A DNA stretch of 64,000 nucleotides from RAM1 sp050247515 (GTDB taxonomy: Bacteria > Pseudomonadota > Gammaproteobacteria > Burkholderiales > Burkholderiaceae_C). This document shows positions 20,970 through 31,761 of this stretch, one piece after another (positions within the stretch are counted from its first letter, which is position 1; every line of letters begins with the position of its first letter). Location: the NCBI GenBank assembly GCA_050247515.1, contig JBFWUB010000001.1, forward strand, positions 124,001 through 188,000, written 5' to 3'. The notes beneath the pieces were generated by a model. That model searched no databases. It was not told the origin of the DNA and saw only the letters and a list, made by a program, of their open reading frames with translations. The translations under genes and the position numbers were made by a program.

Positions 20970-21959
20970 ATGATGCAACGAATGACCACCGTTCTCGGCC
21001 GCAGTACAGCCCCAATGACCACTGGGCCCGCCACCAGCCGGCGGTGCTCCCTGCTGGTCACCGCGTCTGAGCTGCGCAACCATTTTTCATCGTCCATCAC
21101 CAAAGGCTTTGTCAGCAACACGGTCTTTGGAACCCGCGGCGGCGGCCACACGCTCGGCCCGCCCGGCATTGACGGGGAACGCAACACGCCCGAACTTATG
21201 TCCGAGATACCGGCGTCGGGTGATTTTGTGCTCGAACGCCATATCGGGCACTTGCCCCCCGAGCGGACGGCCGAGACAAGGAACGGATACAACGAAGCCT
21301 ATGACCTCATTCAGCGAGGCAAGTGGGGGGCCCCGGAACGCGCCACGCGCGCGACCCAGGCGCTCGGATTCAGCAGTCAAGACAGGGGCATGCTGATTGG
21401 CAATAACAAGCGATACGTCAACTTCTCGCGCGAAATCATCCGGACCACACTGGACCGCCAGGGCACGCACCATTTCAATACGGGCTATTTCTGCATGCAT
21501 GCGCACTTCAAGGACATGCTGGGCGCCATGCTCAGGACCGGCAAGACGGCAGCCGAATTCGTCGAACATGCCACGCTGGGTGAAATTGGCAACGGGCAGG
21601 TAACGAACGCGGAGTTCGTTGACAACGCGCACGGCCAGCCTGCGAAATGGTTCGAGCAGGAGCGCCAGTTACGCGGCCCTGACGGCAAGGCGGCGTACCA
21701 GGTCCTGTCGGCTCAGGGCAAGCCCGTCGACATGGAGCAATACCAGCAGCTTTATCGCAAGGTATCGGACGTGGTGTATTCGCCAGAAAGCATCCAGCAC
21801 TTCAGCGACTCGAAAGGAGAGTTCTCACAGGACGCCCTGCGCGCGGTCCAAGATCTGCAAAAGTTCCTGCACGGCACCCACAAGGTGTTGCCCACCGATA
21901 CCGAGCGATGGGCCGACCAGGAACTCGGGTACAAGCCGGCTCAGTGGAAAGAGTCCTGA
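20970..21959 (+). CDS. Unrecognised protein, candidate type III effector partner of the upstream chaperone
   Basis: A 329-aa soluble protein with no signal peptide or membrane segment that I can see. I do not recognise the family. The first 40 residues are rich in Ser, Thr, Met and Arg (MTTVLGRSTAPMTTGPATSR), as in many type III secretion signals. A charged, mostly helical body follows, with LGFSSQDRGMLIGNNKRYVNFS, GTHHFNTGYFCMHAHFKDM and a long C-terminal helical part. AAGGAG at 20957-20962 precedes the ATG at 20970. Position directly after a CesT-like chaperone is the main argument for an effector role; an enzymatic activity cannot be assigned. The H/C-rich FNTGYFCMHAHF patch is the most likely functional spot. 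Confidence 0.6.
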   Translation: MMQRMTTVLGRSTAPMTTGPATSRRCSLLVTASELRNHFSSSITKGFVSNTVFGTRGGGHTLGPPGIDGERNTPELMSEIPASGDFVLERHIGHLPPERTAETRNGYNEAYDLIQRGKWGAPERATRATQALGFSSQDRGMLIGNNKRYVNFSREIIRTTLDRQGTHHFNTGYFCMHAHFKDMLGAMLRTGKTAAEFVEHATLGEIGNGQVTNAEFVDNAHGQPAKWFEQERQLRGPDGKAAYQVLSAQGKPVDMEQYQQLYRKVSDVVYSPESIQHFSDSKGEFSQDALRAVQDLQKFLHGTHKVLPTDTERWADQELGYKPAQWKES

Positions 21960-21978
21960 CCCCGTTGACCTCGCAGCC

Positions 21979-22884
21979 TCAGCCCCACACCACCGATCGC
22001 ATGGAAATCGACGCGCTCTGGTAGTTGGCGTTGAAGAACCTGGCCGGGTCCCTGGCATCGGCCGCACCTGCGGCATGCAGCAGCGGCAAATAGTGGTCCC
22101 AGGTCGGGTGCGCCATCTGGGCCACCGTGCCCATGGACTGAAAGCCGGCCAGCGCGCCCAACTGCCCCTGCTGCAATTGCCCGGCGATCACCTTGTCGAA
22201 TTCAATCGCCCAGTCATAGGCCTGGATGGCACTGGTGCCGCGACGGGTCATGCGCAGGTTGTGCACGATGTTGCCGCTGCCCACCACCAGCACGCCGCGC
22301 TCGCGCAGGCCCTTGAGCTGCTGGCCCAGCGCATAGTGCTCGGCCGGCGGACGGCTGTAGTCCATGCTGAGCTGGATGACCGGAATGTCCGCCTTCGGGA
22401 ACATGGGCTTGAGCACCGACCAGGTGCCGTGGTCGTAGCCCCACTCGTCCCTGTCCAGCCCCACCGCCGGTGCGGCAATGCTGCGACTGATGGCCTGGGC
22501 CGCCGCCGGCGCGCCCGGCGCGGGGTATTGCTGGTCGAACAACGCCTGCGGGAAGCCGCCGAAGTCATGGATGGTTTTGGGCTTGTCCATGCCGGTCAAC
22601 CACCAGCCTCGGGTGAGCCAATGGGCGGAAATGCACAGGATGAGCTGGGGGCGCGGGTATTTGGTGCCGAACTCTGCCCCCAGGGCCTGCCAGCTGCGGC
22701 GGTATTCGTTGTCCTCGATGGCATTCATCGGGCTGCCGTGGCCCAGGAACAGCACCGGCATGCGCGGGCTTTTAACCAGCGGCAGGGCATGCAGGGCAGC
22801 GGTGGTGGCGGCGGTGGTGCTCAAGGGCATGCCCCAAAGACTGGCCGCGCTTGCGGCGCCAGCCATGACGGTTCTGCGGTGCAT
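21979..22884 (-). CDS. DODA-type extradiol ring-opening dioxygenase (YgiD-like)
   Basis: LigB-superfamily metalloenzyme of 301 aa, related to plant and bacterial 4,5-DOPA dioxygenases. Metal-site and family motifs are FLGHGSPMNAIEDNEY, ILCISAHWLTRG, RDEWGYDHGTWSVL and VVGSGNIVHNL. The start at 22884 gives MHRRTVMAGAASAASLWG, a twin-arginine-like leader, suggesting export after cofactor loading. An upstream in-frame ATG at 22959 would put this leader 25 residues inside. The natural substrate is unknown; some YgiD-like proteins act on catechols. It is divergent from the PHB depolymerase gene. Confidence 0.85.
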   Translation of the reverse strand: MHRRTVMAGAASAASLWGMPLSTTAATTAALHALPLVKSPRMPVLFLGHGSPMNAIEDNEYRRSWQALGAEFGTKYPRPQLILCISAHWLTRGWWLTGMDKPKTIHDFGGFPQALFDQQYPAPGAPAAAQAISRSIAAPAVGLDRDEWGYDHGTWSVLKPMFPKADIPVIQLSMDYSRPPAEHYALGQQLKGLRERGVLVVGSGNIVHNLRMTRRGTSAIQAYDWAIEFDKVIAGQLQQGQLGALAGFQSMGTVAQMAHPTWDHYLPLLHAAGAADARDPARFFNANYQSASISMRSVVWG

Positions 22885-23027
22885 TTCAAATCGTTGCTCT
22901 TTATAACCAGTTGGGTGGACGGCCCCCAGCCCGGGGAAGTTCCCGTCCAAAGCTTTCACAAAGGTGACATAAGGCCTGCAAAGGTTGGTGTTTTCACTCG
23001 AAACAGCACCCTGCGACTGCTGTTATA

Positions 23028-23038
23028 TTGCATTGCAA
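23028..23038. promoter_or_regulatory. TTGCATTGCAA palindrome, possible PhaR operator
   Basis: A perfect 11-bp palindrome, TTGCA-T-TGCAA, lies 26 bp before the PHB depolymerase ATG, just after TTATATTG, which could serve as a -10 element. Short TGC/GCA palindromes are recognised by PhaR-type regulators of PHB metabolism in other bacteria. The position fits control of phaZ, but binding here is inferred. Confidence 0.4.
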
Positions 23039-23063
23039 CAAATACTGCGAAGCGGTGCACCCG

Positions 23064-24389
23064 ATGCTCTACCAGATCTACGAAACCCAGCGTTCCCTCA
23101 TGGAGCCGTTTGCCGATTTTGCGCAGGCTGCCTCCAAGCTGTACAGCAACCCGCTGTCGCCCTTTGGCCAGAACCCTTTCGCCCAGCGCGTGTCGGCCGG
23201 CTACGACCTGATGTACCGGCTGGGCAAGGACTACGAAAAGCCCGAGTTCGGCATCCGCACCGTGAACGTGGAAGGCACGGAGGTTGCCATCCACGAGCGG
23301 GTGGAAATCGACAAGCCCTTTTGCGAGCTGCGCCGCTTCAAACGCTTCACCGACGACCCGGCCACGCTGACGCGCCTGAAGGGCCAGCCCGCCGTGCTGA
23401 TCGTGGCGCCGCTGTCGGGCCACTACGCCACGCTGCTGCGCGACACCGTGCGCACCATGCTCAAGGACCACAAGGTCTACATCACCGACTGGAAAAACGC
23501 GCGCACCGTGCCGCTGTCCGACGGCGAATTCCACCTGGACGATTACGTCAACTATGTGCAGGAGTTCATCCGCCACCTGCAGGGCACCTACGGCAACTGC
23601 CACGTCATCAGCGTGTGCCAGCCCACGGTGCCGGTGCTGGCCGCCGTGTCGCTCATGGCCAGCCGCAAGGAACTCACGCCGCTGTCCATGACCATGATGG
23701 GCGGGCCGATTGACGCGCGCAAGTCGCCCACGGCCGTCAACAACCTGGCCATGAACAAGAGCCACAGCTGGTTCGAGAACAACGTGATCTTCCGCGTGCC
23801 CAGCAACTTCCCCGGCGCCGGGCGGCGCGTGTACCCGGGCTTTCTGCAGCACACCGGCTTTGTCGCGATGAACCCCGACAAGCACCTGAACAGTCATTAC
23901 GACTACTTCAAGGACCTGATCAAGGGCGACGACACCAGCACCGAAGCGCACCGCAAGTTCTATGACGAGTACAACGCCGTGCTCGACATGGACGCCGACT
24001 ACTACCTGGAGACCATCAAGGTGGTGTTCCAGGAGTTTGCCCTGGTCAACGGCACCTGGGATGTCAAGGGCGTGGACGGCAGGCTGGAGCGCGTGCGCCC
24101 GCAGGACATCACCACCACCGCCCACTTCACCGTGGAAGGCGAACTGGACGACATCTCGGGCTCGGGCCAGACGGAAGCTGCCCACGGGTTGTGCAGCGGC
24201 GTGCCCAAGGCGCGCCAGAAGCACCTGGAAGTCAAGGGCGCGGGCCACTACGGCATCTTCAGCGGCCGCCGCTGGCGCGAGATCGTGTACCCGCAGGTCA
24301 AGGCTTTCATCCTGGCCCACAACGAGCCCGTCAAGGCAGACAAGCCCGCCAGGAAGGCGCCCGCCCGACGCGCCGCCGCGCGCCGGTAG
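23064..24389 (+). CDS. phaZ: Intracellular polyhydroxybutyrate depolymerase
   Basis: Granule-associated PHB depolymerase of 441 aa, matching the PhaZa1 type of Ralstonia and relatives. These enzymes use a catalytic cysteine; here it is Cys185 in the conserved SVCQPTVPVLA, in place of the usual lipase serine. Other conserved blocks are VLIVAPLSGHYATLLRDTV, VYITDWKNARTVPLS and VEGELDDISGSGQT. The Lys/Arg/Ala-rich C-terminal tail (KPARKAPARRAAARR) may help granule or DNA association. The ATG at 23064 (MLYQIYETQRSLMEP) matches the family N-terminus. Confidence 0.95.
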   Translation: MLYQIYETQRSLMEPFADFAQAASKLYSNPLSPFGQNPFAQRVSAGYDLMYRLGKDYEKPEFGIRTVNVEGTEVAIHERVEIDKPFCELRRFKRFTDDPATLTRLKGQPAVLIVAPLSGHYATLLRDTVRTMLKDHKVYITDWKNARTVPLSDGEFHLDDYVNYVQEFIRHLQGTYGNCHVISVCQPTVPVLAAVSLMASRKELTPLSMTMMGGPIDARKSPTAVNNLAMNKSHSWFENNVIFRVPSNFPGAGRRVYPGFLQHTGFVAMNPDKHLNSHYDYFKDLIKGDDTSTEAHRKFYDEYNAVLDMDADYYLETIKVVFQEFALVNGTWDVKGVDGRLERVRPQDITTTAHFTVEGELDDISGSGQTEAAHGLCSGVPKARQKHLEVKGAGHYGIFSGRRWREIVYPQVKAFILAHNEPVKADKPARKAPARRAAARR

Positions 24390-24395
24390 GCGCCC

Positions 24396-25052
24396 GTGAG
24401 CACGCTGGCCGCGCGCCTGAACGATGCACTGCCGCAGACGCAGTGCACGCGCTGCGGCTACCCCGATTGCGCGGCCTACGCGCAGGCCATCGCCGACGAG
24501 TCAGCCCCCATCAACCAGTGCCCGCCCGGCGGCGCCGAGGGCATCGCGCGGCTGGCCGCCCTCACCGGCCGGGCCGCCGCGCCCCTGAACCCGGCGAACG
24601 GCGCCGAAGGCCCGCGCACCCTGGCCGTGATTGACGAGGCGTGGTGCATTGGCTGCACCCTGTGCCTGGACGCCTGCCCCACCGACGCCATCCTGGGCAG
24701 CAACAAGCGCATGCACACCGTCATCGAGCCGTACTGCACCGGCTGCGAGCTGTGCATCCCCGTGTGCCCGGTGGACTGCATCAGCCTGGAAAACGCCTCC
24801 GGCACAGCCACGGGCTGGGCGGCCTGGTCACCCGCTGCCGCCGCGCAGGCGCGTGACCGCTACGACTTTCACCGCGCCCGCCAGGCGCGCGACGCCCGGG
24901 AAAACGATCAGCGCCTGGAGGCCAAGGCCCTGGCCAAGCTGGCCGACCTGCCGGCCCACACCCATGACGCCAGCGGCGCCGAGGCTGACCGCAAGCGCGC
25001 CGTGATCGAAGCCGCGCTGGCAAGGGCACGCGCACGGCGCGACAATGGCTGA
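24396..25052 (+). CDS. rnfB: RnfB-like Fe-S electron transfer protein
   Basis: Ferredoxin-like protein of 218 aa. The N-terminal four-cysteine motif of RnfB, TQCTRCGYPDCAAYAQAI with a later CPPGG, is followed by two classical 4Fe-4S motifs: CIGCTLCLDACPTDAI and CTGCELCIPVCPVDCI. The C-terminal third is charged and helical. It lacks the hydrophobic N-terminal anchor of full RnfB, and no rnfACDGE genes are nearby, so it is the stand-alone soluble form seen in many betaproteobacteria. It starts 6 nt after phaZ. Its electron partners are unknown. Confidence 0.88.
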   Translation: MSTLAARLNDALPQTQCTRCGYPDCAAYAQAIADESAPINQCPPGGAEGIARLAALTGRAAAPLNPANGAEGPRTLAVIDEAWCIGCTLCLDACPTDAILGSNKRMHTVIEPYCTGCELCIPVCPVDCISLENASGTATGWAAWSPAAAAQARDRYDFHRARQARDARENDQRLEAKALAKLADLPAHTHDASGAEADRKRAVIEAALARARARRDNG

Positions 25053-25076
25053 GCCGCTGTCACTCCAGAGCCCGCC

Positions 25077-28400
<3,324 letters not shown>

Positions 28401-28415
28401 GAACCGGCAGCGGAC

Positions 28416-29915
28416 TCAGGCCGCCTGGCGCTGCACCAGGCTCTTGTACACGCCGCAGCCCACGTACACATCGCCCAGGCGCATCACATAAGACATCTTG
28501 GTCTGCACGGCCTGGGTGGCGGGGTTGGTGATGTCGTATTCGGCCCAGCCGGGCGCCACGTCGGCCTGGCGGACGATGGCCGCCAGCAAGGCGTCGCCCT
28601 GCACGCCGGGGATGTCCTGCACGCGGGTGCCGACCTTGGCCGGGTTGCCGCCAAAGGCCAGGTAGCGGCCTGCGGCGTCCAGCACAAACACATACATGTC
28701 GCGGTCATGCAAGCCGCTGGCCGGGTCCGTCACGTGCGCCAGAAAGCCGTCGCTGCCCAGCCGCTCGAACGCCGCCCGGGCCTTTTCCACCAGTGCCACG
28801 GCCTCGCCCGCCGTGCCCTGCAGCAGGCGGAAATGCGCAACCGAACGCGTCAGCGTGGCAGCCCGCTCGCGCAGGTACTGCGCCTGGTTGGCGGCGTCTT
28901 CCACCAGCCCGGCATTGCTCTGGGTGATGCGGTCCAGCTCCTCGACGGCCGACGAGATCTGCCGCAGGCCCGCGCTCTGCTCGCCGCTGGCACTGGAGAT
29001 GACCGACATGTTGCTGGCCACGCTGCGCACGCCGTCCACGATGGCGGTGATGCCCTCGCCCGCGGCGCGGATGCGCTGAACGCCGTCTTCCACATGGCCG
29101 GTGGACGTTTCGATCAGTTTGTGGATCTGGCGCGCCTCGTCGCCGCTGCGCTGGGCCAGCCGGCGCACTTCGGACGCCACCACGGCAAAGCCGCGGCCCT
29201 GCTCACCGGCGCGCGCGGCCTCCACGGCGGCGTTCAGCGCCAGCAGGTTGGTCTGGAACGAGATGGCGTCAATCATGCCGACGATCTCGCGCATGCGCTG
29301 CGTCCCGTCGTGAATGGCGCCGACCGTCTGCACAGCCTGAGCCATGGCGCTGGCCTGGTCCTCGGCCGAGACACGCACCCGGGACGCACGCGCATCCGCC
29401 TGGCCGGCCGCGTCGGCGTTCTGCGCGACGGTGGCGGCCAGCTGGCGCACGCTGGCCGCGGTCTGCTGCAGGCTGCCAGCCTGGCTCTCGGTGCGTACGC
29501 GCAGATCGCCGTAGCCGCGGGCCAGTTGCTGGCCCGCCTGCTCCACCAGCGCGGAGCTGCTGCGCACATCCGCCACGATGGCCGACAGGCGCATCGCCAG
29601 GCGTGCCATGGCACCGGACATCAGCGACAGCTCGTCGCGCCCGACCGGCTCGCTCACGCGTCCCAGGTCACCCGACTCCATGTCGCGCAACTGCGCCATC
29701 GCCCGCTCGATACCGCCCGCAAACCCCGCATGCAACGCCAGCAACAGCCACAGCTGCAACAGCGCCGCCACGCCGGCAATCCACCAGGTGGCGGCATCCG
29801 CGCCGGGGCGCAGGCAGATCACCAGCAACGGAACCAGCGCGGCCACGGCCAGCAGTGCCAGCTTGCCGCGCAGCTTGAGCCTGCGCAGCAGAAACGCCGC
29901 GGGACGCAACATCAT
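28416..29915 (-). CDS. Methyl-accepting chemotaxis protein with C-terminal Cache-like domain
   Basis: A 499-aa receptor. Two hydrophobic segments near the N-terminus (KLALLAVAALVPLLVICL, and WWIAGVAALLQLWLLLALHA) have almost no periplasmic loop between them, so external sensing is unlikely. A HAMP-like region and the MCP signalling hairpin follow, with ISFQTNLLALNAAVEAARAGEQGRGFAVVA in overlapping parts. Beyond the hairpin, about 130 residues (from GEAVALVEKARAAFERLGSDG to VYVGCGVYKSL) look like a single Cache sensor domain, but located in the cytoplasm. The start overlaps the small upstream gene (ATGATGA). A redox or small-metabolite sensor role is inferred. Confidence 0.85.
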   Translation of the reverse strand: MMLRPAAFLLRRLKLRGKLALLAVAALVPLLVICLRPGADAATWWIAGVAALLQLWLLLALHAGFAGGIERAMAQLRDMESGDLGRVSEPVGRDELSLMSGAMARLAMRLSAIVADVRSSSALVEQAGQQLARGYGDLRVRTESQAGSLQQTAASVRQLAATVAQNADAAGQADARASRVRVSAEDQASAMAQAVQTVGAIHDGTQRMREIVGMIDAISFQTNLLALNAAVEAARAGEQGRGFAVVASEVRRLAQRSGDEARQIHKLIETSTGHVEDGVQRIRAAGEGITAIVDGVRSVASNMSVISSASGEQSAGLRQISSAVEELDRITQSNAGLVEDAANQAQYLRERAATLTRSVAHFRLLQGTAGEAVALVEKARAAFERLGSDGFLAHVTDPASGLHDRDMYVFVLDAAGRYLAFGGNPAKVGTRVQDIPGVQGDALLAAIVRQADVAPGWAEYDITNPATQAVQTKMSYVMRLGDVYVGCGVYKSLVQRQAA

Positions 29916-30211
29916 GACAACGGCGGCAGGCCGGACTGCCTGCGTTCGAAGTGGCGAAACAGCTCCATCGCCAGGCTGCGCAGCTCGTCATCGGCCAGCG
30001 CGTGGGCATGGCCCAGCTGCTCCAGCGCGTAACGGCGGTCGCCCAGCATCATGCTGGAGCTCACGCACAGCCCGTGCGACGCCATGCGCAGCGTGAATGC
30101 CTGCATGGCATTCTGGGGCCAGTAGCCCTCCGGGGCCGCCAGGCCATAGGCCGACGGCGGGACGGGGCGGAATGCGGCCTGGGCCGCGGGGGTCGGGTCA
30201 AGGTATGCCAT
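29912..30211 (-). CDS. Hypothetical protein, coupled to the MCP gene
   Basis: A 99-aa protein with no family I recognise. The N-terminal third is Pro/Ala-rich; the middle (PQNAMQAFTLRMASHGLCVSS) and the C-terminal part (ALADDELRSLAMELFRHFERR) look helical. The stop codon overlaps the MCP start, and the gene has a good GGAG-like ribosome site, so it is probably the first gene of a two-gene operon with the receptor. It may help or regulate the MCP, but that is only inferred from position. Confidence 0.65.
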   Translation of the reverse strand: MAYLDPTPAAQAAFRPVPPSAYGLAAPEGYWPQNAMQAFTLRMASHGLCVSSSMMLGDRRYALEQLGHAHALADDELRSLAMELFRHFERRQSGLPPLS

Positions 30212-30306
30212 TGGGGGCTCCTGTAACAGTGCCCCAAGCTTAGGCAGGACACGCCCCGCCCGAAGGCCCGAAAAGCGGGGGAAAGTCCCGCCAATCAGGC
30301 GCCGGC

Positions 30307-31173
30307 TCAGGGAATGAGCCGGAAATGCCCGCCGCCGTTGGGCCAGACCTCGCGCGCCTCGATCACCCAGTACTTCACGCTGTCGCGCGGGTCGGTCGTG
30401 CGCTTGCGGTAGTTGAAGGTGCCGTTCTTCTGCAGCCAGAACGACCAGCTGTTTCCGTCCTTGAAACCCAGCACCGCGCCAAACGGCTGGTAGCTGCTGA
30501 CGCGGTTGGCCGGCACGCCATGCGCGTTGGCAAACGCGGTCTTCACCCGCAGCAGCTCCACCGGGTCGTCGGCGATGTAGTCGGGCCGCTCCACCACGGC
30601 GGCGGCGGCCTTGTGCAGGTGGGCGTAGTTGGCGTCCATGTGCTGGATCTTGGCCTGGATCTTGTTCTGCTTGGTCACCCAGTTGTCGTGCACCGAGGTG
30701 GGCTGCACGGACTGCGCATTGGCATGGGTGACCTTGGGCGTGCCGGCCGGGCCTTCGATGTAGACCGAGCAGCCGTCAATCATGGCGGTGGTAAAAAAGC
30801 GCACGCCGGGCCCGTTGTAGGTGCCCGGTTCCTCCAGCTTCATGCGTGCCGTGTTGTTGCGCTGGTACGGCAGGTAAAACAGCGGGCGCAGCGTCTTGGC
30901 GTTGCGCCCCGACTGGAACTGGGTGGACACCAGCGTGTCCTCGATGAACAGCTTGAGGTGGTCGGACGGCCAGTCCTCGGGGCGGATGTCAAAGTAGCTG
31001 ATGCGGTCGGCCCTGGCCACATGCAGGTAGTCGAAATGGGCGCCCAGCGGCAGGGCCACCTGCTTGGCCTGCAGCACGTTCTTGCGCAGGTCGCCCGTCA
31101 TGATGGGCAGCGTGCGCAACACGGCACGGCGCTTGGCCGGGTCCAGCAGCTTTTTGACGTAGCCGTCCGACAT
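30307..31173 (-). CDS. Unknown protein with CNF1-like Cys/His arrangement
   Basis: A 288-aa protein without signal peptide or membrane segment, and no confident family. The central region (GPGVRFFTTAMIDGCSVYIEG) resembles the beta-sandwich core of Cys/His deamidase-type toxins. It places Cys135 after Asp-Gly and His150 in VTHANAQS; the 15-residue spacing equals that of Cys866 and His881 in E. coli CNF1. An amphipathic helical stretch follows (NKIQAKIQHMDANYAHLHKAAAAVV). The C-terminal part has aromatic-rich strands (GNSWSFWLQKNGTFNYRKR). The start is the ATG at 31173, with GGGAGTCAGGA before it. A deamidase or transglutaminase-like role is speculative. Confidence 0.6.
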   Translation of the reverse strand: MSDGYVKKLLDPAKRRAVLRTLPIMTGDLRKNVLQAKQVALPLGAHFDYLHVARADRISYFDIRPEDWPSDHLKLFIEDTLVSTQFQSGRNAKTLRPLFYLPYQRNNTARMKLEEPGTYNGPGVRFFTTAMIDGCSVYIEGPAGTPKVTHANAQSVQPTSVHDNWVTKQNKIQAKIQHMDANYAHLHKAAAAVVERPDYIADDPVELLRVKTAFANAHGVPANRVSSYQPFGAVLGFKDGNSWSFWLQKNGTFNYRKRTTDPRDSVKYWVIEAREVWPNGGGHFRLIP

Positions 31174-31244
31174 TCCTGACTCCCTTTTTTCCAGCATGCC
31201 GCGGCGCGGCAAATGCAGCGAATGTAGGAACCCCGTGGCGAAAG

Positions 31245-31265
31245 GTCAACCCTGTCAGGGTTGAC
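31245..31265. promoter_or_regulatory. 21-bp perfect palindrome between the CBS gene and the CNF-like gene
   Basis: GTCAACCCTG and its exact complement flank a single central T. It lies 17 nt after the CBS stop and 72 nt before the start of the CNF-like gene, both on the minus strand. It could be a hairpin ending CBS transcription, although no long T tract follows, or a dimeric-repressor operator for the downstream gene. Confidence 0.5.
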
Positions 31266-31281
31266 AGGGGCCGCACGTGCC

Positions 31282-31722
31282 TCAGCCCAGGGCGTCGTTG
31301 ACGCGGTCGTGGAACTCCGACTGGCTCAAGGCGGTGCCGATCTCGCGCGGCAGCGCGTCACGGACTGAGAAAACACCCAGGACCTTCGCGGCCGGCCCCA
31401 CGATGGGCAGGTGGCGGAAGCCCCGCTCGATCATGATCACCACGGCATCGGACACCCGGGTTTCGGGTGGCACGCAGATGGGGTTGGGCGTCATGACGGT
31501 GCGCAGCGGCGTGGCTTCCGGGTCCAGCCCCTTGGCCAGCACACGCGTCATCAGGTCGCGCTCGGTCACGATGCCCAGCAGCACGTCAGGCAGCTCCATG
31601 ATGAGCACGCTGCCGCAGTTGGCGCGCGTCATCACGCCCGCGGCCTCGCGCACCGTGGCCAGCGGCCCCAGGCGGATCACGCGCCGTTGCGAAAGCGACT
31701 GGAAGACGGTGCGTTCAGCCAT
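31282..31722 (-). CDS. CBS-domain pair protein
   Basis: A 146-aa protein made of two CBS motifs, which usually bind adenine nucleotides and act as energy or redox sensors. CBS1 spans TVREAAGVMTRANCGSVLIMELPDVLLGIVTERDLMTRV in parts; CBS2 has VSDAVVIMIERGFRHLPIVG and VLGVFSVRDAL. There is no fused enzyme or transporter domain. AAAGGAG sits 7 nt before the ATG at 31722. It lies 39 nt downstream of the oxidoreductase operon and may belong to that transcript. Confidence 0.88.
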   Translation of the reverse strand: MAERTVFQSLSQRRVIRLGPLATVREAAGVMTRANCGSVLIMELPDVLLGIVTERDLMTRVLAKGLDPEATPLRTVMTPNPICVPPETRVSDAVVIMIERGFRHLPIVGPAAKVLGVFSVRDALPREIGTALSQSEFHDRVNDALG

Positions 31723-31761
31723 GGCGGACTCCTTTGCAGCCACTTTAGGCGCCACGCGGGC

